Positions 8,264 to 19,771 of a stretch of DNA of 64,000 bases are shown here, in pieces; within the stretch, counting starts at the first letter, position 1; the number at the start of each line of letters is the position of its first letter. Below the pieces are notes generated by a model. That model saw only the letters and a program-made list of their open reading frames with translations. It was not told the origin of the DNA and ran no database searches. The stretch covers positions 1 to 64,000 of the forward strand of contig NZ_JARXRM010000026.1 in the NCBI RefSeq assembly GCF_029887875.1, given 5' to 3'. The position numbers and the translations under genes were made by a program. This DNA is from Luteimonas endophytica. GTDB lineage: Bacteria; Pseudomonadota; Gammaproteobacteria; Xanthomonadales; Xanthomonadaceae.

Positions 8264-8890
8264 TCAGATGTCGCCCACCACGTCCACGCCTTCGGGGGGG
8301 TCGTAGCTGAAGGTGCCGGCGGCGAACTCGGGGTTCTTCTTCCAGCCGCTGAAGGCGATCGCGGTGCGCTGGCCGAGTGCGTCCACCACTTCCATCCGCG
8401 CCAGGACGTTGCCGTCGAAGCCCAGCCGCGCCGACTGGAAACCCGTCTCCGCATCGCCCTTGGGCGCCACGTCCAGCCACTCCAGCCCATCGGCGCTGCC
8501 GGCCTCTTCCACCCGGTAGTCGCGATCCAGCCGTCCGGGTTCGATCAGCACCGCGAGCGGGCTGTTCTGCTCCTCGGTGCTCTGGGGCTGGACCGTCACC
8601 TGTTCCAGGTCCGGATCGTAGACCCAGACCCGGCGACCATCGGCGACGATCAGCTGCGGATACGGCTCGACGTATTCCCAGCGGAACAGCCGCGGCGCCG
8701 ACAGCGCGACCCGGCCGCTGGAACGCTCCTTGACCTGGCCGCGCCCGTCGTAGACCTGCTGCGAGAACCGGCCGTCCAGGCCCTCGAGGTCGCTGGTGAA
8801 GCTGTCGAGCGCGTCGCGGGCGCCGGCGAAGGCGCTGCCGGTGAAACAGGCCGCGGCCAGGAAGGCCAGGACACGTGAGGTGCGGGTCAT
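8264..8890 (-). CDS. lolA: Outer-membrane lipoprotein carrier protein LolA
   Basis: The 208-residue periplasmic chaperone ferries lipoproteins from the LolCDE complex to LolB. A Sec signal peptide (cleavage after AFA, about residue 22) precedes the LolA barrel. Typical segments are LDGRFSQQVYDGRGQVKERSSG and LFRWEYVEPYPQLIVADG, where the Arg that forms the lid contact is kept. It ends with a C-terminal beta strand region. The ATG at 8890 follows a GGAG ribosome site; an upstream in-frame ATG at 8986 has no signal-peptide logic. It sits between ftsK and rarA, 129 bases after ftsK. Confidence 0.93.
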   Translation of the reverse strand: MTRTSRVLAFLAAACFTGSAFAGARDALDSFTSDLEGLDGRFSQQVYDGRGQVKERSSGRVALSAPRLFRWEYVEPYPQLIVADGRRVWVYDPDLEQVTVQPQSTEEQNSPLAVLIEPGRLDRDYRVEEAGSADGLEWLDVAPKGDAETGFQSARLGFDGNVLARMEVVDALGQRTAIAFSGWKKNPEFAAGTFSYDPPEGVDVVGDI

Positions 8891-8967
8891 CGGAAGGCTC
8901 CGGTGGTTCTGATGCGGCGAGTGTGCGAAGTGACGGCTGAACGAGGACTCATCGGCCACACACCCCC

Positions 8968-8997
8968 GTAGGAGCGTGCCATGCACGCGATGGCCGG
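8968..8997 (+). repeat. GTAG-type extragenic palindrome (REP-like)
   Basis: The ftsK-lolA spacer contains GTAG followed by GAGCGTGCCATGCACGCG and ATGGC. GCCAT and ATGGC form a short stem around GCACGCG. The GTAG-plus-hairpin plan resembles the REP elements known from Stenotrophomonas and relatives. Comparable sequences occur near 49575 and 59971 in this window. Confidence 0.45.
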
Positions 8998-9019
8998 TGT
9001 GCGCGGGACCAGCGGGCCG

Positions 9020-11371
9020 TCACTTCGGCGGCGGCGGCGCCAGTACGCTGCGGTCGCCGTTGTGTTCGGGGGGGCTGACCACGCCCGCGGCCTCCATTGC
9101 CTCGACCAGGCGCGCGGCGCGGTTGTAGCCGATCTTCAGCCGCCGCTGCACCCCCGAGATCGACGCCCGGCGGGTCTCCGTGACCACCCGCACCGCGTCG
9201 TCGTACAGCGGGTCGGATTCGTCCCCTGCCCCGCCGCCGCTCTCCGGCAGACCGGTGGGGCCGACCACCACGCCGTCGCCCATGCTCTGGGTCTCCTCCA
9301 GCACCCCCTCGATGTAGTCGGGGCCGCCGCCGGCCTGCTTGAGGTGGTCGACCACGCGGTGCACCTCCTCGTCGGAAACGAAGGCGCCGTGCACGCGCTC
9401 CGGCAGCGCGGTGCCCGGCGGCAGGTACAGCATGTCGCCGTGGCCGAGCAGGGTCTCGGCGCCGGACTGGTCGAGGATGGTGCGCGAGTCGATCTTGGAG
9501 CTGACCTGGAAGGCGATGCGGGTCGGGATGTTGGCCTTGATCAGGCCGGTGATGACGTCGACCGACGGCCTTTGCGTGGCCAGGATCAGGTGGATGCCGG
9601 CCGCGCGCGCCTTCTGCGCCAGCCGCGCGATGAGCTCCTCCACCTTCTTGCCGACGATCATCATCATGTCGGCGAACTCGTCGATGAACACGACGATGTA
9701 CGGCAGCGGCTCCAGCGGCTGCGCCACCTCACTGCTGTCGGGCTCGGGCCGGAACAGCGGGTCGAGCAGCGGCTGCCCGCCGTCCTGGGCGTCCTTCACC
9801 TTCTTGTTGAAGCCGGCGAGGTTGCGCACGCCGACCGCGCTCATCAGCTTGTAGCGGCGCTCCATCTCCGCCACGCACCAGCGCAGGCCGTTGGCGGCCT
9901 CCTTCATGTCCGTGACCACCGGCGCCAGCAGGTGCGGGATGCCCTGGTAGACGCTGAGCTCGAGCATCTTCGGGTCGATCATCAGCATCCGCACGTCCTT
10001 GGCGGAGGCCTTGTACAGCAGGCTCAGCACCATCGCGTTGACCGCCACCGACTTGCCCGAACCGGTGGTGCCGGCCACCAGCAGATGCGGCATGCGCGCC
10101 AGGTCGGCCACGGTGGGCCGGCCGGCGATGTCCTTGCCCAGCGCCAGGGTCAGCGGGCTGCCGGACTTGTCGTACTCCTTGGAGCGCAGCAGCTCGCTGA
10201 GGTAGATCATCTCGCGCTTGGTGTTCGGCGTTTCCAGGCCGATGACCGACTTGCCGGGGATCACGTCGACCACGCGCACCGACTTCACCGACAGGCCGCG
10301 GGCGATGTCCTTGTCCAGCGAGCTGATCTGGCTGACCTTGATGCCCGGCGCAGGCTCGATCTCGAAGCGGGTGATCACCGGCCCGGGATAGGCGCCGACC
10401 ACCTGGGCCTCGATGCGGAAGTCCTTGAGCTTGAACTCGATCTGCCTCGACAGCGTTTCGAGGGTCTGCTCGTCGTAGCCCTTCGGCTGCGGCTTGGGAT
10501 CGTCGAGCAGCGCAAGCGGGGGGATCCCCGAGCCGTCGCCGACGTGGAACAGCGGAATCTGCTGCTCGCGGCGGGCGCGGTCGCTCTTCTCCACCTGCGC
10601 CGGCGCCGGCGGCTCGATCTTGACCGGCGCGCGCTTGGCGCGCTGCTCGGTGTCGACCTTGCGGGTTTCCTCGCGCTCCTCGCGCCAGTCGCGGGCGCGC
10701 TTCCAGTCGCCGGCCTGCTTGCTGCCACGGCGCAGCAGCGCCGGCAACTGCAGGGTCCACTGGCCGATGCGGTCCATCACCGCCAGCCACGACAGCCCGG
10801 TGGCCAGGGTGATCGAAACCAGCAGCAGCGCGAGCAGGAACAGGTTGCCGCCGACCGGCCCGAAGCCGCCGTAGAGGGAATTGCCGACCAGGCGCCCGAG
10901 GATGCCGCCGCCGCCGGCGGACAGGTCCACCGCGTTCGGCACCCGCAGCGCCAGCAGCCCGGTCGCGGAGACCAGGAAGCCGACGATGCCCACCAGGCGC
11001 AGCGCGGGCCCGAGATCGGCGCGGCCGTCGCCGTCCTGGTCCATGCCGAACAGCGCGATCCAGGCGATCGCACCCAGCATCACCGGCAGCAGGTAGGCCA
11101 CGTAGCCGCACAGGTGCAGCAGCACGTCGGCCAGCCATGCGCCGACCGGGCCGCCGACGTTGTTGAGCGGCGCGGTCACGCTGCCGGAGCGCGACCAGCC
11201 GGGGTCCTCCGGCGAGAAGGTGACCAGGCTGGCGAGCAGGTACAGCAGCAGCGGCGCGATCACGATCAGCGCGATGTCGCGCCACAGCCGCTGCCGGCGC
11301 GGGTTCGGGGCCGTCGCCTGCTTCGCCGTGCCGCGTTGTCGCCTGCTGCGTTCCTGGAGCGGTCGTGCCAC
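9020..11371 (-). CDS. ftsK: DNA translocase FtsK
   Basis: The 783-residue septal DNA pump resolves chromosome dimers with XerCD at dif. Four or five N-terminal membrane segments (about residues 33-195) anchor it at the divisome. A short charged linker (about 200-265) leads to the RecA-like motor with Walker [10 protein letters not shown] (about 431-440) and Walker [13 protein letters not shown] (about 555-566). The C-terminal gamma winged helix (about 722-775, [23 protein letters not shown]) reads KOPS sites. The linker is short compared with Escherichia coli FtsK. The gene heads the ftsK-lolA-rarA-crcB-crcB run. Confidence 0.96.
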   Translation of the reverse strand: MARPLQERSRRQRGTAKQATAPNPRRQRLWRDIALIVIAPLLLYLLASLVTFSPEDPGWSRSGSVTAPLNNVGGPVGAWLADVLLHLCGYVAYLLPVMLGAIAWIALFGMDQDGDGRADLGPALRLVGIVGFLVSATGLLALRVPNAVDLSAGGGGILGRLVGNSLYGGFGPVGGNLFLLALLLVSITLATGLSWLAVMDRIGQWTLQLPALLRRGSKQAGDWKRARDWREEREETRKVDTEQRAKRAPVKIEPPAPAQVEKSDRARREQQIPLFHVGDGSGIPPLALLDDPKPQPKGYDEQTLETLSRQIEFKLKDFRIEAQVVGAYPGPVITRFEIEPAPGIKVSQISSLDKDIARGLSVKSVRVVDVIPGKSVIGLETPNTKREMIYLSELLRSKEYDKSGSPLTLALGKDIAGRPTVADLARMPHLLVAGTTGSGKSVAVNAMVLSLLYKASAKDVRMLMIDPKMLELSVYQGIPHLLAPVVTDMKEAANGLRWCVAEMERRYKLMSAVGVRNLAGFNKKVKDAQDGGQPLLDPLFRPEPDSSEVAQPLEPLPYIVVFIDEFADMMMIVGKKVEELIARLAQKARAAGIHLILATQRPSVDVITGLIKANIPTRIAFQVSSKIDSRTILDQSGAETLLGHGDMLYLPPGTALPERVHGAFVSDEEVHRVVDHLKQAGGGPDYIEGVLEETQSMGDGVVVGPTGLPESGGGAGDESDPLYDDAVRVVTETRRASISGVQRRLKIGYNRAARLVEAMEAAGVVSPPEHNGDRSVLAPPPPK

Positions 11372-11402
11372 CGTGCGTTTTTACCTTAGGACTGCGACCT
11401 AG

Positions 11403-13733
<2,331 letters not shown>

Positions 13734-13770
13734 CCGGGCGCGCCGTTCGCCCCGCCGGAGGCCGATCCCG

Positions 13771-14934
13771 ATGCCCACCGCGCGCCTGCACGCCTCGCTC
13801 GAGGAGATCCCCGCCGCCGCCTGGGACGGGCTGCACGATGGCGGCAATCCCTTCGTGGCGCATGCCTTCCTGTCGGGGCTAGAGCGGCACGGCTGCCTGC
13901 GCGCGGACTGGGGTTGGGCCCCGCGCCACCTGGGCCTCTGGGAGGGCGATGCGCTGGTGGCGGCGGCGCCCGGATATCTGAAGGAGAACTCGCACGGCGA
14001 GTTCGTGTTCGACCACGCCTGGGCCCACGCCTATGCGCGCCACGGCCGCGAGTACTTCCCCAAGTGGCTGTGCGCGGTGCCCTATTCCCCGGTCACCGGT
14101 CCGCGGCTGCTGGCGCGCGACGGCGCCACCCGGCGGGCGCTGCTGGGCGCGATCCTCGCCTCCACCCGCGCCGGCGGGCTGTCCTCGGCGCACGTCAACT
14201 TCCACACCGCCGCCGAGGACACGGCGTTCGGCGAGGACTGGTTGCAGCGGATCGACGTGCAGTACCACTGGCGCAACGATGCCGGCTGGCGCGACTTCGG
14301 CGATTTCCTCGCGGCGCTCAGCCACAAGCGCCGCAAGAACATCCGCCAGGAGCGGGCCCGGGTGGCGCGCGCCGGAGTGACCTTCCGGGTGCTGCACGGC
14401 GACGAGGCCGGCCCGGAAGACCTCGCGGCGATCCATGGCTTCTATCTGCAGACCTTCGCCGAGTACGGCAATTCGCCGGCGCTGACGTTCGATTTCCTGC
14501 GCCACCTGGCCGCGACGATGCCGCGCGCCCTGGTGCTGGTGCTGGCCGATCTCGACGGCGGACCGGTGGCGGGTGCGCTGTGCCTGCGCGGGGGCGACGC
14601 TCTCTACGGGCGCTATTGGGGCGCGGCCCACGCCATTCCCGGCCTGCATTTCGAGACCTGCTACTACCAGGGCATCGAGTACTGCCTGCGGCATGGCCTG
14701 CGCCGCTTCGAACCCGGCGCCCAGGGGGAACACAAGATCCCCCGCGGCTTCCTGCCGACCTTCGTGCGCAGCCGGCACTGGATCGCCGATCCGGCGTTCG
14801 CCGAAGCGCTGCGGCGCTGGTGCGCCGAGGAGGCCGCCTCGGTCCGAGGCTACAAGGCGGTGCTGGACGGCCACGCGCCGTTCAAGGCCGAGGCGGATCC
14901 GGGGAACCTTGCCGTGGTGCGCCGGGATCCGTAG
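13771..14934 (+). CDS. FemAB-like GNAT-fold acyltransferase (PF04339 type)
   Basis: The 387-residue protein matches the FemAB-like/peptidoglycan-recognition family: NPFVAHAFLSGLE near the N-terminus, YFPKWLCAVPYSPVTGPRLL (about 91-110), the basic LSHKRRKNIRQERARV (about 185-200) and the late FEPGAQGEHKIPRGFLPT (about 311-328). Members are predicted to transfer an aminoacyl or acyl group; the substrate is unknown. It is followed after 94 bases by aat, whose product has a related double-GNAT fold, and the pairing is conserved in this lineage as far as I recall. The ATG at 13771 is 37 bases after trxB. Confidence 0.82.
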   Translation: MPTARLHASLEEIPAAAWDGLHDGGNPFVAHAFLSGLERHGCLRADWGWAPRHLGLWEGDALVAAAPGYLKENSHGEFVFDHAWAHAYARHGREYFPKWLCAVPYSPVTGPRLLARDGATRRALLGAILASTRAGGLSSAHVNFHTAAEDTAFGEDWLQRIDVQYHWRNDAGWRDFGDFLAALSHKRRKNIRQERARVARAGVTFRVLHGDEAGPEDLAAIHGFYLQTFAEYGNSPALTFDFLRHLAATMPRALVLVLADLDGGPVAGALCLRGGDALYGRYWGAAHAIPGLHFETCYYQGIEYCLRHGLRRFEPGAQGEHKIPRGFLPTFVRSRHWIADPAFAEALRRWCAEEAASVRGYKAVLDGHAPFKAEADPGNLAVVRRDP

Positions 14935-14942
14935 CGCAGTGC

Positions 14943-14960
14943 CCGGCACGAGCGTGCCGG
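14943..14960 (+). terminator. Short perfect hairpin between the GNAT gene and aat
   Basis: CCGGCACG and CGTGCCGG pair perfectly around two bases (really a four-base loop), nine bases after the GNAT stop. The only T residues following are TT, so termination would be weak. It may instead be a small extragenic palindrome. Confidence 0.35.
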
Positions 14961-15028
14961 TTGGCGCAGACTGTCCGCCGCCGCCGCCACCCGGGCCCGC
15001 GCACCGTTCCCTGCCCCACCGTCCCGCC

Positions 15029-15787
15029 ATGCAAACACTCCCCGCCCTGCTCCCCCCCGACCCCGAGGCGCCGTTTCCGCCGGCGGAATCGGCGCTGCGC
15101 GAACCGGACGGGCTGCTGGCGATCGGCGGCGACCTGTCCCCCGCCCGGCTGCTCAATGCCTACCGCCGCGGCATCTTTCCCTGGTATTCGCAGGGCCAGC
15201 CGATCCTGTGGTGGTCGCCGGACCCGCGCATGGTGTTCGACACCGCGCGGATCCGCCTGCCTTCGCGTTTCCGGCGCAGCCTCCGCGGCAGCGGCTGGTC
15301 GGTCCGCGCCGACACCGCCTTCGACCGGGTGATCCGCGGCTGCGCAGAGACGCCGCGCCCCGGGCAGCACGGCACCTGGATCACCCCCGCGATGCAGGCC
15401 GCGTACCGGGCGCTGCACCGGCACGGGCATGCCCACAGCGTGGAGGTGTTCGACGGCGAGCGCCTGGTCGGGGGCCTCTATGGGGTGGCGGTGGGGCGGA
15501 TGTTCTTCGGCGAGAGCATGTTCAGTGGGGTCTCTGGCGGGTCCCGGGCGGCACTGGCGGCCCTGGCGTGGCGCCTGCGCGCCTGGGGCTGGCCGCTGAT
15601 CGACGCGCAGGTCGAGAACCCGCACCTCTTGCGGCTCGGCGCGCGCCACTGCGCCCGGCCGGAGTTCCTGGCCGCGGTGGCCGAGCTGACCGGGCTGCCG
15701 GGTCGGACGGGCAGCTGGACCGACGCGTTCGGGACGCCGACCGCGGCGGAGCTGGCGGCATCCGCCGCCACGGGCCACACCGCTTAA
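15029..15787 (+). CDS. aat: Leucyl/phenylalanyl-tRNA-protein transferase
   Basis: The 252-residue Aat adds Leu or Phe from charged tRNA to N-terminal Lys/Arg, creating N-degrons for ClpS-ClpAP. Family signatures are [23 protein letters not shown] (about 45-67), the [19 protein letters not shown] stretch (about 160-178) and [15 protein letters not shown] (about 190-204). The catalytic-region Glu and Gln of VEN/QVE are present. The C-terminus is extended by a short Ala-rich tail. Its neighbours infA, clpA and clpS repeat the arrangement known from other Proteobacteria, linking the tagging enzyme with the protease that reads the tag. Confidence 0.95.
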   Translation: MQTLPALLPPDPEAPFPPAESALREPDGLLAIGGDLSPARLLNAYRRGIFPWYSQGQPILWWSPDPRMVFDTARIRLPSRFRRSLRGSGWSVRADTAFDRVIRGCAETPRPGQHGTWITPAMQAAYRALHRHGHAHSVEVFDGERLVGGLYGVAVGRMFFGESMFSGVSGGSRAALAALAWRLRAWGWPLIDAQVENPHLLRLGARHCARPEFLAAVAELTGLPGRTGSWTDAFGTPTAAELAASAATGHTA

Positions 15788-15795
15788 CGGAACTT

Positions 15796-15824
15796 TTGCG
15801 TATCCGGGTGGCGCGTGGCAGAAT
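15796..15824 (+). promoter_or_regulatory. Sigma-70-type promoter for infA
   Basis: TTGCGT (15796-15801) and CAGAAT (15819-15824) are separated by 17 bases. They lie in the spacer between aat and infA, about 55 bases before the infA start. Both boxes are close to the consensus hexamers and the spacing is ideal. Confidence 0.55.
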
Positions 15825-15879
15825 GACGCGCTTTTTCCGGGGGCGGAAATCTTTCCCCCTCCCCAACCGATCAGGACGC

Positions 15880-16098
15880 ATGGCGAAAGACGACGTCATA
15901 GAATTCGAAGGCACCGTCTCCGAGACCCTCCCGAACACGATGTTCCGGGTGAAGCTGGAGAACGGCCACGAGATCATCGCCCACATCTCCGGCAGGATGC
16001 GCAAGCACTACATCCGCATCCTCACCGGCGACCGGGTCAAGGTGGAAATGACCCCCTACGACCTGACGAAGGGGCGGATCACCTACCGGATGAAGTGA
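15880..16098 (+). CDS. infA: Translation initiation factor IF-1
   Basis: The 72-residue single OB-fold (S1-like) protein occupies the ribosomal A site during initiation. It is nearly identical to other IF-1 sequences: [27 protein letters not shown], then [34 protein letters not shown]. Its usual length of 72 confirms the ATG at 15880. It has its own promoter in the aat spacer and sits tail to tail with clpA. Confidence 0.97.
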   Translation: MAKDDVIEFEGTVSETLPNTMFRVKLENGHEIIAHISGRMRKHYIRILTGDRVKVEMTPYDLTKGRITYRMK

Positions 16099-16110
16099 CC
16101 GAAGGCGGCA

Positions 16111-16141
16111 TTGGTGATTCGTGATTGGTGATTCGTAACGG
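16111..16141 (+). repeat. GTGATTSGT-type dispersed repeat, copy A left end
   Basis: Tandem degenerate units of GTGATTC/GTGATTG (TTGGTGATTCGTGATTGG, continuing TGATTCGTAACGG) lie 12 bases past the infA stop. A GC-rich hairpin (GCGGG/CCCGC) follows. A related inverted segment (GCCAATCCCGAATTACGG) lies at 16303-16320, so 16111-16321 may be one element with inverted ends flanking the infA/clpA terminator. The same motif recurs between flgE and flgF. Confidence 0.5.
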
Positions 16142-16212
16142 CGGGTCCGCCCGCGCGGCAACCGAGGTCGAGCCGTCACGATCGGGTCGCCGACCGATCA
16201 TCGCCGACCAGC

Positions 16213-16242
16213 AAAAAGATCCCGGGCAATGCCCGGGATCTT
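16213..16242 (-). terminator. Rho-independent terminator of clpA
   Basis: An 11-bp stem (AAGATCCCGGG with CCCGGGATCTT) has a five-base loop. On the minus strand it is followed by a run of T (complement of 16213-16217), which makes it an intrinsic terminator for clpA. On the plus strand only TTGCTTT follows, so it may also help end infA transcripts. Confidence 0.75.
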
Positions 16243-16324
16243 GCTTTCGGCTCGTTGGATTGGTCGCTCGGCGACTGGCGCTTGCTCTTTGGAATCGCCC
16301 ATCGCCAATCCCGAATTACGGCCC

Positions 16325-18607
16325 TCACCCCACCGTCGCCGGCAGCAGCCGTTCCGGCTCGGCGTGGGCCTCCACCACCAGCTCGCCGTCCTTCACGTCG
16401 ACGCTGACCCGGCCGCCGCCGACCAGCTTGCCGAACAGCAGCTCGTCCGCCAGCGGGCGCTTGATCCGGTCCTGGATGATCCGGGCCATCGGCCGCGCGC
16501 CCATCTGCGGGTCGAAGCCGTGCTGGGCCAGCCATTCGCGGGCCGCCGGGGTGGCGCTGACGGTGACGTCCTTCTCGTGCAGCTGGGCTTCCAGCTCGAT
16601 CATGAACTTGTCGACCACGCGCAGGATGTGCTCCAGCGCCAGCGGCTGGAACTGCACGATCGCGTCGAGCCGGTTGCGGAATTCCGGGGTGAAGCTCTTG
16701 CGAATCACCTCCATCGCGTCGGTGCTGTGGTCCTGGCGGGTGAAGCCGATGGTGCGGCGCGCAGCCTGCGCCGCGCCGGCATTGGTGGTCATCACCAGGA
16801 TCACGTTGCGGAAGTTCGCCTCGCGGCCATTGGTGTCGGTGAGCACGCCGCGGTCCATCACCTGCAACAGGATGTTGAAGATGTCCGGGTGGGCCTTCTC
16901 CACCTCGTCCAGCAGCAGCACGCAGTGCGGGGTCTTGACGATCTTCTCGGTGAGCAGCCCGCCCTGGTCGAAGCCGACGTACCCGGGGGGGGCGCCGATC
17001 AGGCGCGAGACGGAGTGCGGCTCCATGTACTCGGACATGTCGAAGCGCACCAGCTCGATGCCCAGCTGCAGGGCCAGCTGCCGGGTCACCTCGGTCTTGC
17101 CCACCCCGGTGGGGCCGGCGAACAGGAAGTTGCCGATCGGCTTGTCGGGATTGCCCAGCCCCGAGCGGGCCAGCTTGATCGCCGAAGTCAGGGTCTCGAT
17201 CGCCGGGTCCTGGCCGAAGATGACCATCTTCAGGTTGCGCTCGAGGTGACCGAGCACGTCCTTGTCGGAGGCGCTGACCTGCTTGGCCGGGATCCTGGCC
17301 ATCTTGGCGACGATGGTCTCGACCTCCTCGACGTCGATCAGTTTCTTGCGCACGTCGTCGGGCAGCAGCCGCTGGCGTGCGCCGGCCTCGTCGATCACGT
17401 CGATGGCCTTGTCCGGCAGCAGCCGGTCGGCGATGTGCTTGACCGACAGATCCACCGCCGCCTGCAGGGCCTCGTCGGCATAGGTGACGTCGTGGTGCGC
17501 CTCGTAGCGCGGCTTCAGCCCGCGCAGGATCTCGTAGGCCTCGCCGGTGGTCGGTTCGACGATGTCGACCTTCTGGAAGCGCCGCGCCAGCGCGCGGTCC
17601 TTCTCGAACACGCCGCGATATTCCTGGAAGGTGGTCGAGCCGATGCAGCGCAGCTCGCCGGAGGCCAGGGCCGGCTTGATCAGATTGGAAGCGTCCATGG
17701 TGCCGCCCGAGGCCGAACCGGCACCGATGATGGTGTGGATCTCGTCGATGAACAGGATCGCACCCTCGTGCTTGCGGATCGCCGCCAGCACCGCCTTCAG
17801 GCGCTTCTCGAAGTCGCCGCGGTACTTGGTGCCGGCGACCAGCGCGCCTAGGTCGAGCGAGTAGATGGTCGCGTGCGCGAGCACCTCCGGCACTTCGCCG
17901 TCGACGATGCGCTTGGCCAGGCCCTCGGCGATCGCGGTCTTGCCCACGCCGGCCTCGCCGACGTAGAGCGGGTTGTTCTTGCGCCGGCGGCACAGGATCT
18001 GGATGGTGCGCTCGATCTCCTCGGCGCGCCCGACCAGCGGATCGATGCGGCCCTCGCGCGCCATCGCGTTGAGGTCGGTGGCGTACTCGGCCAGGGCGTC
18101 GCCCTTGCCCTCGCCCCCGGGTTCGACCTGGCCGTCGGCGGCTTCGTCGGTGGACGGGGCGGGATCGCCTTCCCCGGCCTTGGCGATGCCGTGCGAGAGA
18201 TAGTTGACCACGTCCAGCCGGGTCACGTCCTGCTGGTTGAGGTAGTAGACCGCGTGCGAGTCCTTTTCGCCGAAGATCGCCACCAGCACGTTGGCGCCGG
18301 TGACCTCCTTCTTGCCGGAGGACTGCACGTGGTAGACCGCCCGCTGCAGCACCCGCTGGAAGCCCAGGGTGGGCTGGGTGTCGCGGCTGTCGCCCTGCTC
18401 GAGCTTGGACACGGTGGTGGCGATGGCCTGCTCCAGGTCGGAACGCAGGCGGTGGAAGTCGGCGCCGCAGGCCTTGAGCACCGCCTCGGCCGAGGGGTTC
18501 TCCAGCAGCGCCAGCAACAGGTGCTCGACGGTCATGAACTCGTCGCGCGCCTCGCGGGCGCGCTTGTAGCACTGGCCGATGGAGTACTCGAGGTCCTTGC
18601 TGAACAT
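16325..18607 (-). CDS. clpA: ATP-dependent Clp protease ATP-binding subunit ClpA
   Basis: The 760-residue double-AAA+ unfoldase feeds ClpP. The N-domain (about 1-145) contains the ClpS/adaptor surface. AAA-1 has Walker A GEAGVGKTA (about 216-224) and Walker B ILFIDEIHTI; AAA-2 has Walker A GPTGVGKTE (about 496-504) and Walker B VLLLDEVEKAH. The ClpB-type middle coiled coil is absent, and an IGF-like loop for ClpP docking (TIGFTRQ) is visible. An AGGAGG ribosome site precedes the ATG. It follows clpS by 81 bases; clpP is outside the window. Confidence 0.97.
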   Translation of the reverse strand: MFSKDLEYSIGQCYKRAREARDEFMTVEHLLLALLENPSAEAVLKACGADFHRLRSDLEQAIATTVSKLEQGDSRDTQPTLGFQRVLQRAVYHVQSSGKKEVTGANVLVAIFGEKDSHAVYYLNQQDVTRLDVVNYLSHGIAKAGEGDPAPSTDEAADGQVEPGGEGKGDALAEYATDLNAMAREGRIDPLVGRAEEIERTIQILCRRRKNNPLYVGEAGVGKTAIAEGLAKRIVDGEVPEVLAHATIYSLDLGALVAGTKYRGDFEKRLKAVLAAIRKHEGAILFIDEIHTIIGAGSASGGTMDASNLIKPALASGELRCIGSTTFQEYRGVFEKDRALARRFQKVDIVEPTTGEAYEILRGLKPRYEAHHDVTYADEALQAAVDLSVKHIADRLLPDKAIDVIDEAGARQRLLPDDVRKKLIDVEEVETIVAKMARIPAKQVSASDKDVLGHLERNLKMVIFGQDPAIETLTSAIKLARSGLGNPDKPIGNFLFAGPTGVGKTEVTRQLALQLGIELVRFDMSEYMEPHSVSRLIGAPPGYVGFDQGGLLTEKIVKTPHCVLLLDEVEKAHPDIFNILLQVMDRGVLTDTNGREANFRNVILVMTTNAGAAQAARRTIGFTRQDHSTDAMEVIRKSFTPEFRNRLDAIVQFQPLALEHILRVVDKFMIELEAQLHEKDVTVSATPAAREWLAQHGFDPQMGARPMARIIQDRIKRPLADELLFGKLVGGGRVSVDVKDGELVVEAHAEPERLLPATVG

Positions 18608-18688
18608 GGGGCGGATGCCTCCTGGTATGTCTACAGCCCTACGTGGGGCCGGAATGCCTGGTTTCCATGGCCGCCCCTGTCCGCCTTT

Positions 18689-19009
18689 CTAGGCCTTTTC
18701 CATCGTGCAGAGCAAGGGATGCTGGTTGAGTCTTGCATATTCGTTCACCTGGGCAACCTTCGACTCGGCGACCTCGCGGCTGAAGACCCCGCAGACGCCC
18801 CTGCCCCGGGTGTGCACGTGAAGCATCACCTGGGTGGCGCGCTCGATGTCCAGGGTGAAGAAGCGCACCAGTACGTCCACCACGAAATCCATGGGGGTGT
18901 AGTCGTCGTTGAGCAGGATCACGGTGTACAGCGGCGGGCGCGCGACCTCGGGCTTGCCGGTCTCGACGGCGACGCCGTGGTCGCGCTCGGTTTCGTTCTT
19001 TCGGGCCAT
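18689..19009 (-). CDS. clpS: ATP-dependent Clp protease adaptor ClpS
   Basis: The 106-residue adaptor binds N-terminal Leu, Phe, Trp or Tyr residues and hands substrates to ClpA. The signature [21 protein letters not shown] (about 27-47) contains the Asn-Asp pair and the Met that line the N-degron pocket. [19 protein letters not shown] (about 69-87) supplies the conserved His and the ClpA contact. An unstructured N-terminal extension of about 25 residues, needed for delivery, is present. It is co-oriented with clpA and 171 bases from the divergent nudJ. Confidence 0.95.
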   Translation of the reverse strand: MARKNETERDHGVAVETGKPEVARPPLYTVILLNDDYTPMDFVVDVLVRFFTLDIERATQVMLHVHTRGRGVCGVFSREVAESKVAQVNEYARLNQHPLLCTMEKA

Positions 19010-19179
19010 GCCGCGATTATACGGAGCATGCCTGCATGGGATCCGTGGACGGGCGGCGGGCCCCGGCCCAGAATAGAACGCTGCATTCCCCCGGAAACGT
19101 CCATGTTGCAGCGCTCCCGCCCCGCCCGCCCCCCGCGCCCGTTCTCCGGGCAGGCCCCCGCCGTGGTCCGGCGCCGGCC

Positions 19180-19659
19180 ATGAGCTATCGCGAAGGCCGC
19201 TTCTGGCAGCCGGACGTGACCGTGGCGACCGTGGTGGTGCGCGACGGGCGCCTGCTGTGCGTGGAGGAACGGGTCGGCGGCGAACTGGTGCTCAACCAGC
19301 CGGCCGGACACCTGGAGCCGGACGAGAGCCTGGCGGATGCGGCGCTGCGCGAGACCCGCGAGGAAACCGGCTGGGAGGTCCGCCTGACGTGCTTCGTCGG
19401 CGCCTACCAGTGGCGCGCGCCGGCGGCGGCGGACGGCAGCGGCGGGCGCCATTTCCTGCGCTTCGCCTTCGCCGCCGAGCCGGTCTCCCACGACCCGGGG
19501 CGCGAGCTCGACGCAGGCATCGTGCGGACGCTGTGGATGAGCCCCGACGAGCTGCAGCGGGCGCAGCCCCGCCACCGCAGCCCGCTGGTGTGGCGGGCGG
19601 TGGCCGATTTCCTCGCCGGGCACCGCCATCCGCTGGCGTTGCTGCAGCAGCTGACGTGA
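19180..19659 (+). CDS. nudJ: NUDIX hydrolase NudJ-like
   Basis: The 159-residue protein has the Nudix box G-x5-E-x7-REx2EE at [20 protein letters not shown] (about 48-67, continuing TGW). It begins with [22 protein letters not shown], close to the E. coli NudJ start. NudJ hydrolyses nucleoside di/triphosphates and the thiamine precursor HMP-PP. The order nudJ-mnmA-hflD is the same as in E. coli, which supports the name. The ATG at 19180 gives the normal length; upstream in-frame ATGs would add an unconserved Pro/Arg-rich stretch. Confidence 0.85.
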   Translation: MSYREGRFWQPDVTVATVVVRDGRLLCVEERVGGELVLNQPAGHLEPDESLADAALRETREETGWEVRLTCFVGAYQWRAPAAADGSGGRHFLRFAFAAEPVSHDPGRELDAGIVRTLWMSPDELQRAQPRHRSPLVWRAVADFLAGHRHPLALLQQLT

Positions 19660-19771
19660 TCCCCGCGCACCAGGCCCTCCGCCAGCCCTGCCCGGACGGC
19701 GAGGGCCGGCCGGCGCCGCCGGGCGCGAAGCCGCCCGTCCGGGTGCTGGCCGCGCCGCGGGTCCGGGCCGC

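Noticed and set aside
16099-16324. tRNA or small RNA gene between infA and clpA
   Set aside because: No cloverleaf or TPsiC-like box was found; the region holds dispersed repeat arms and the clpA terminator.
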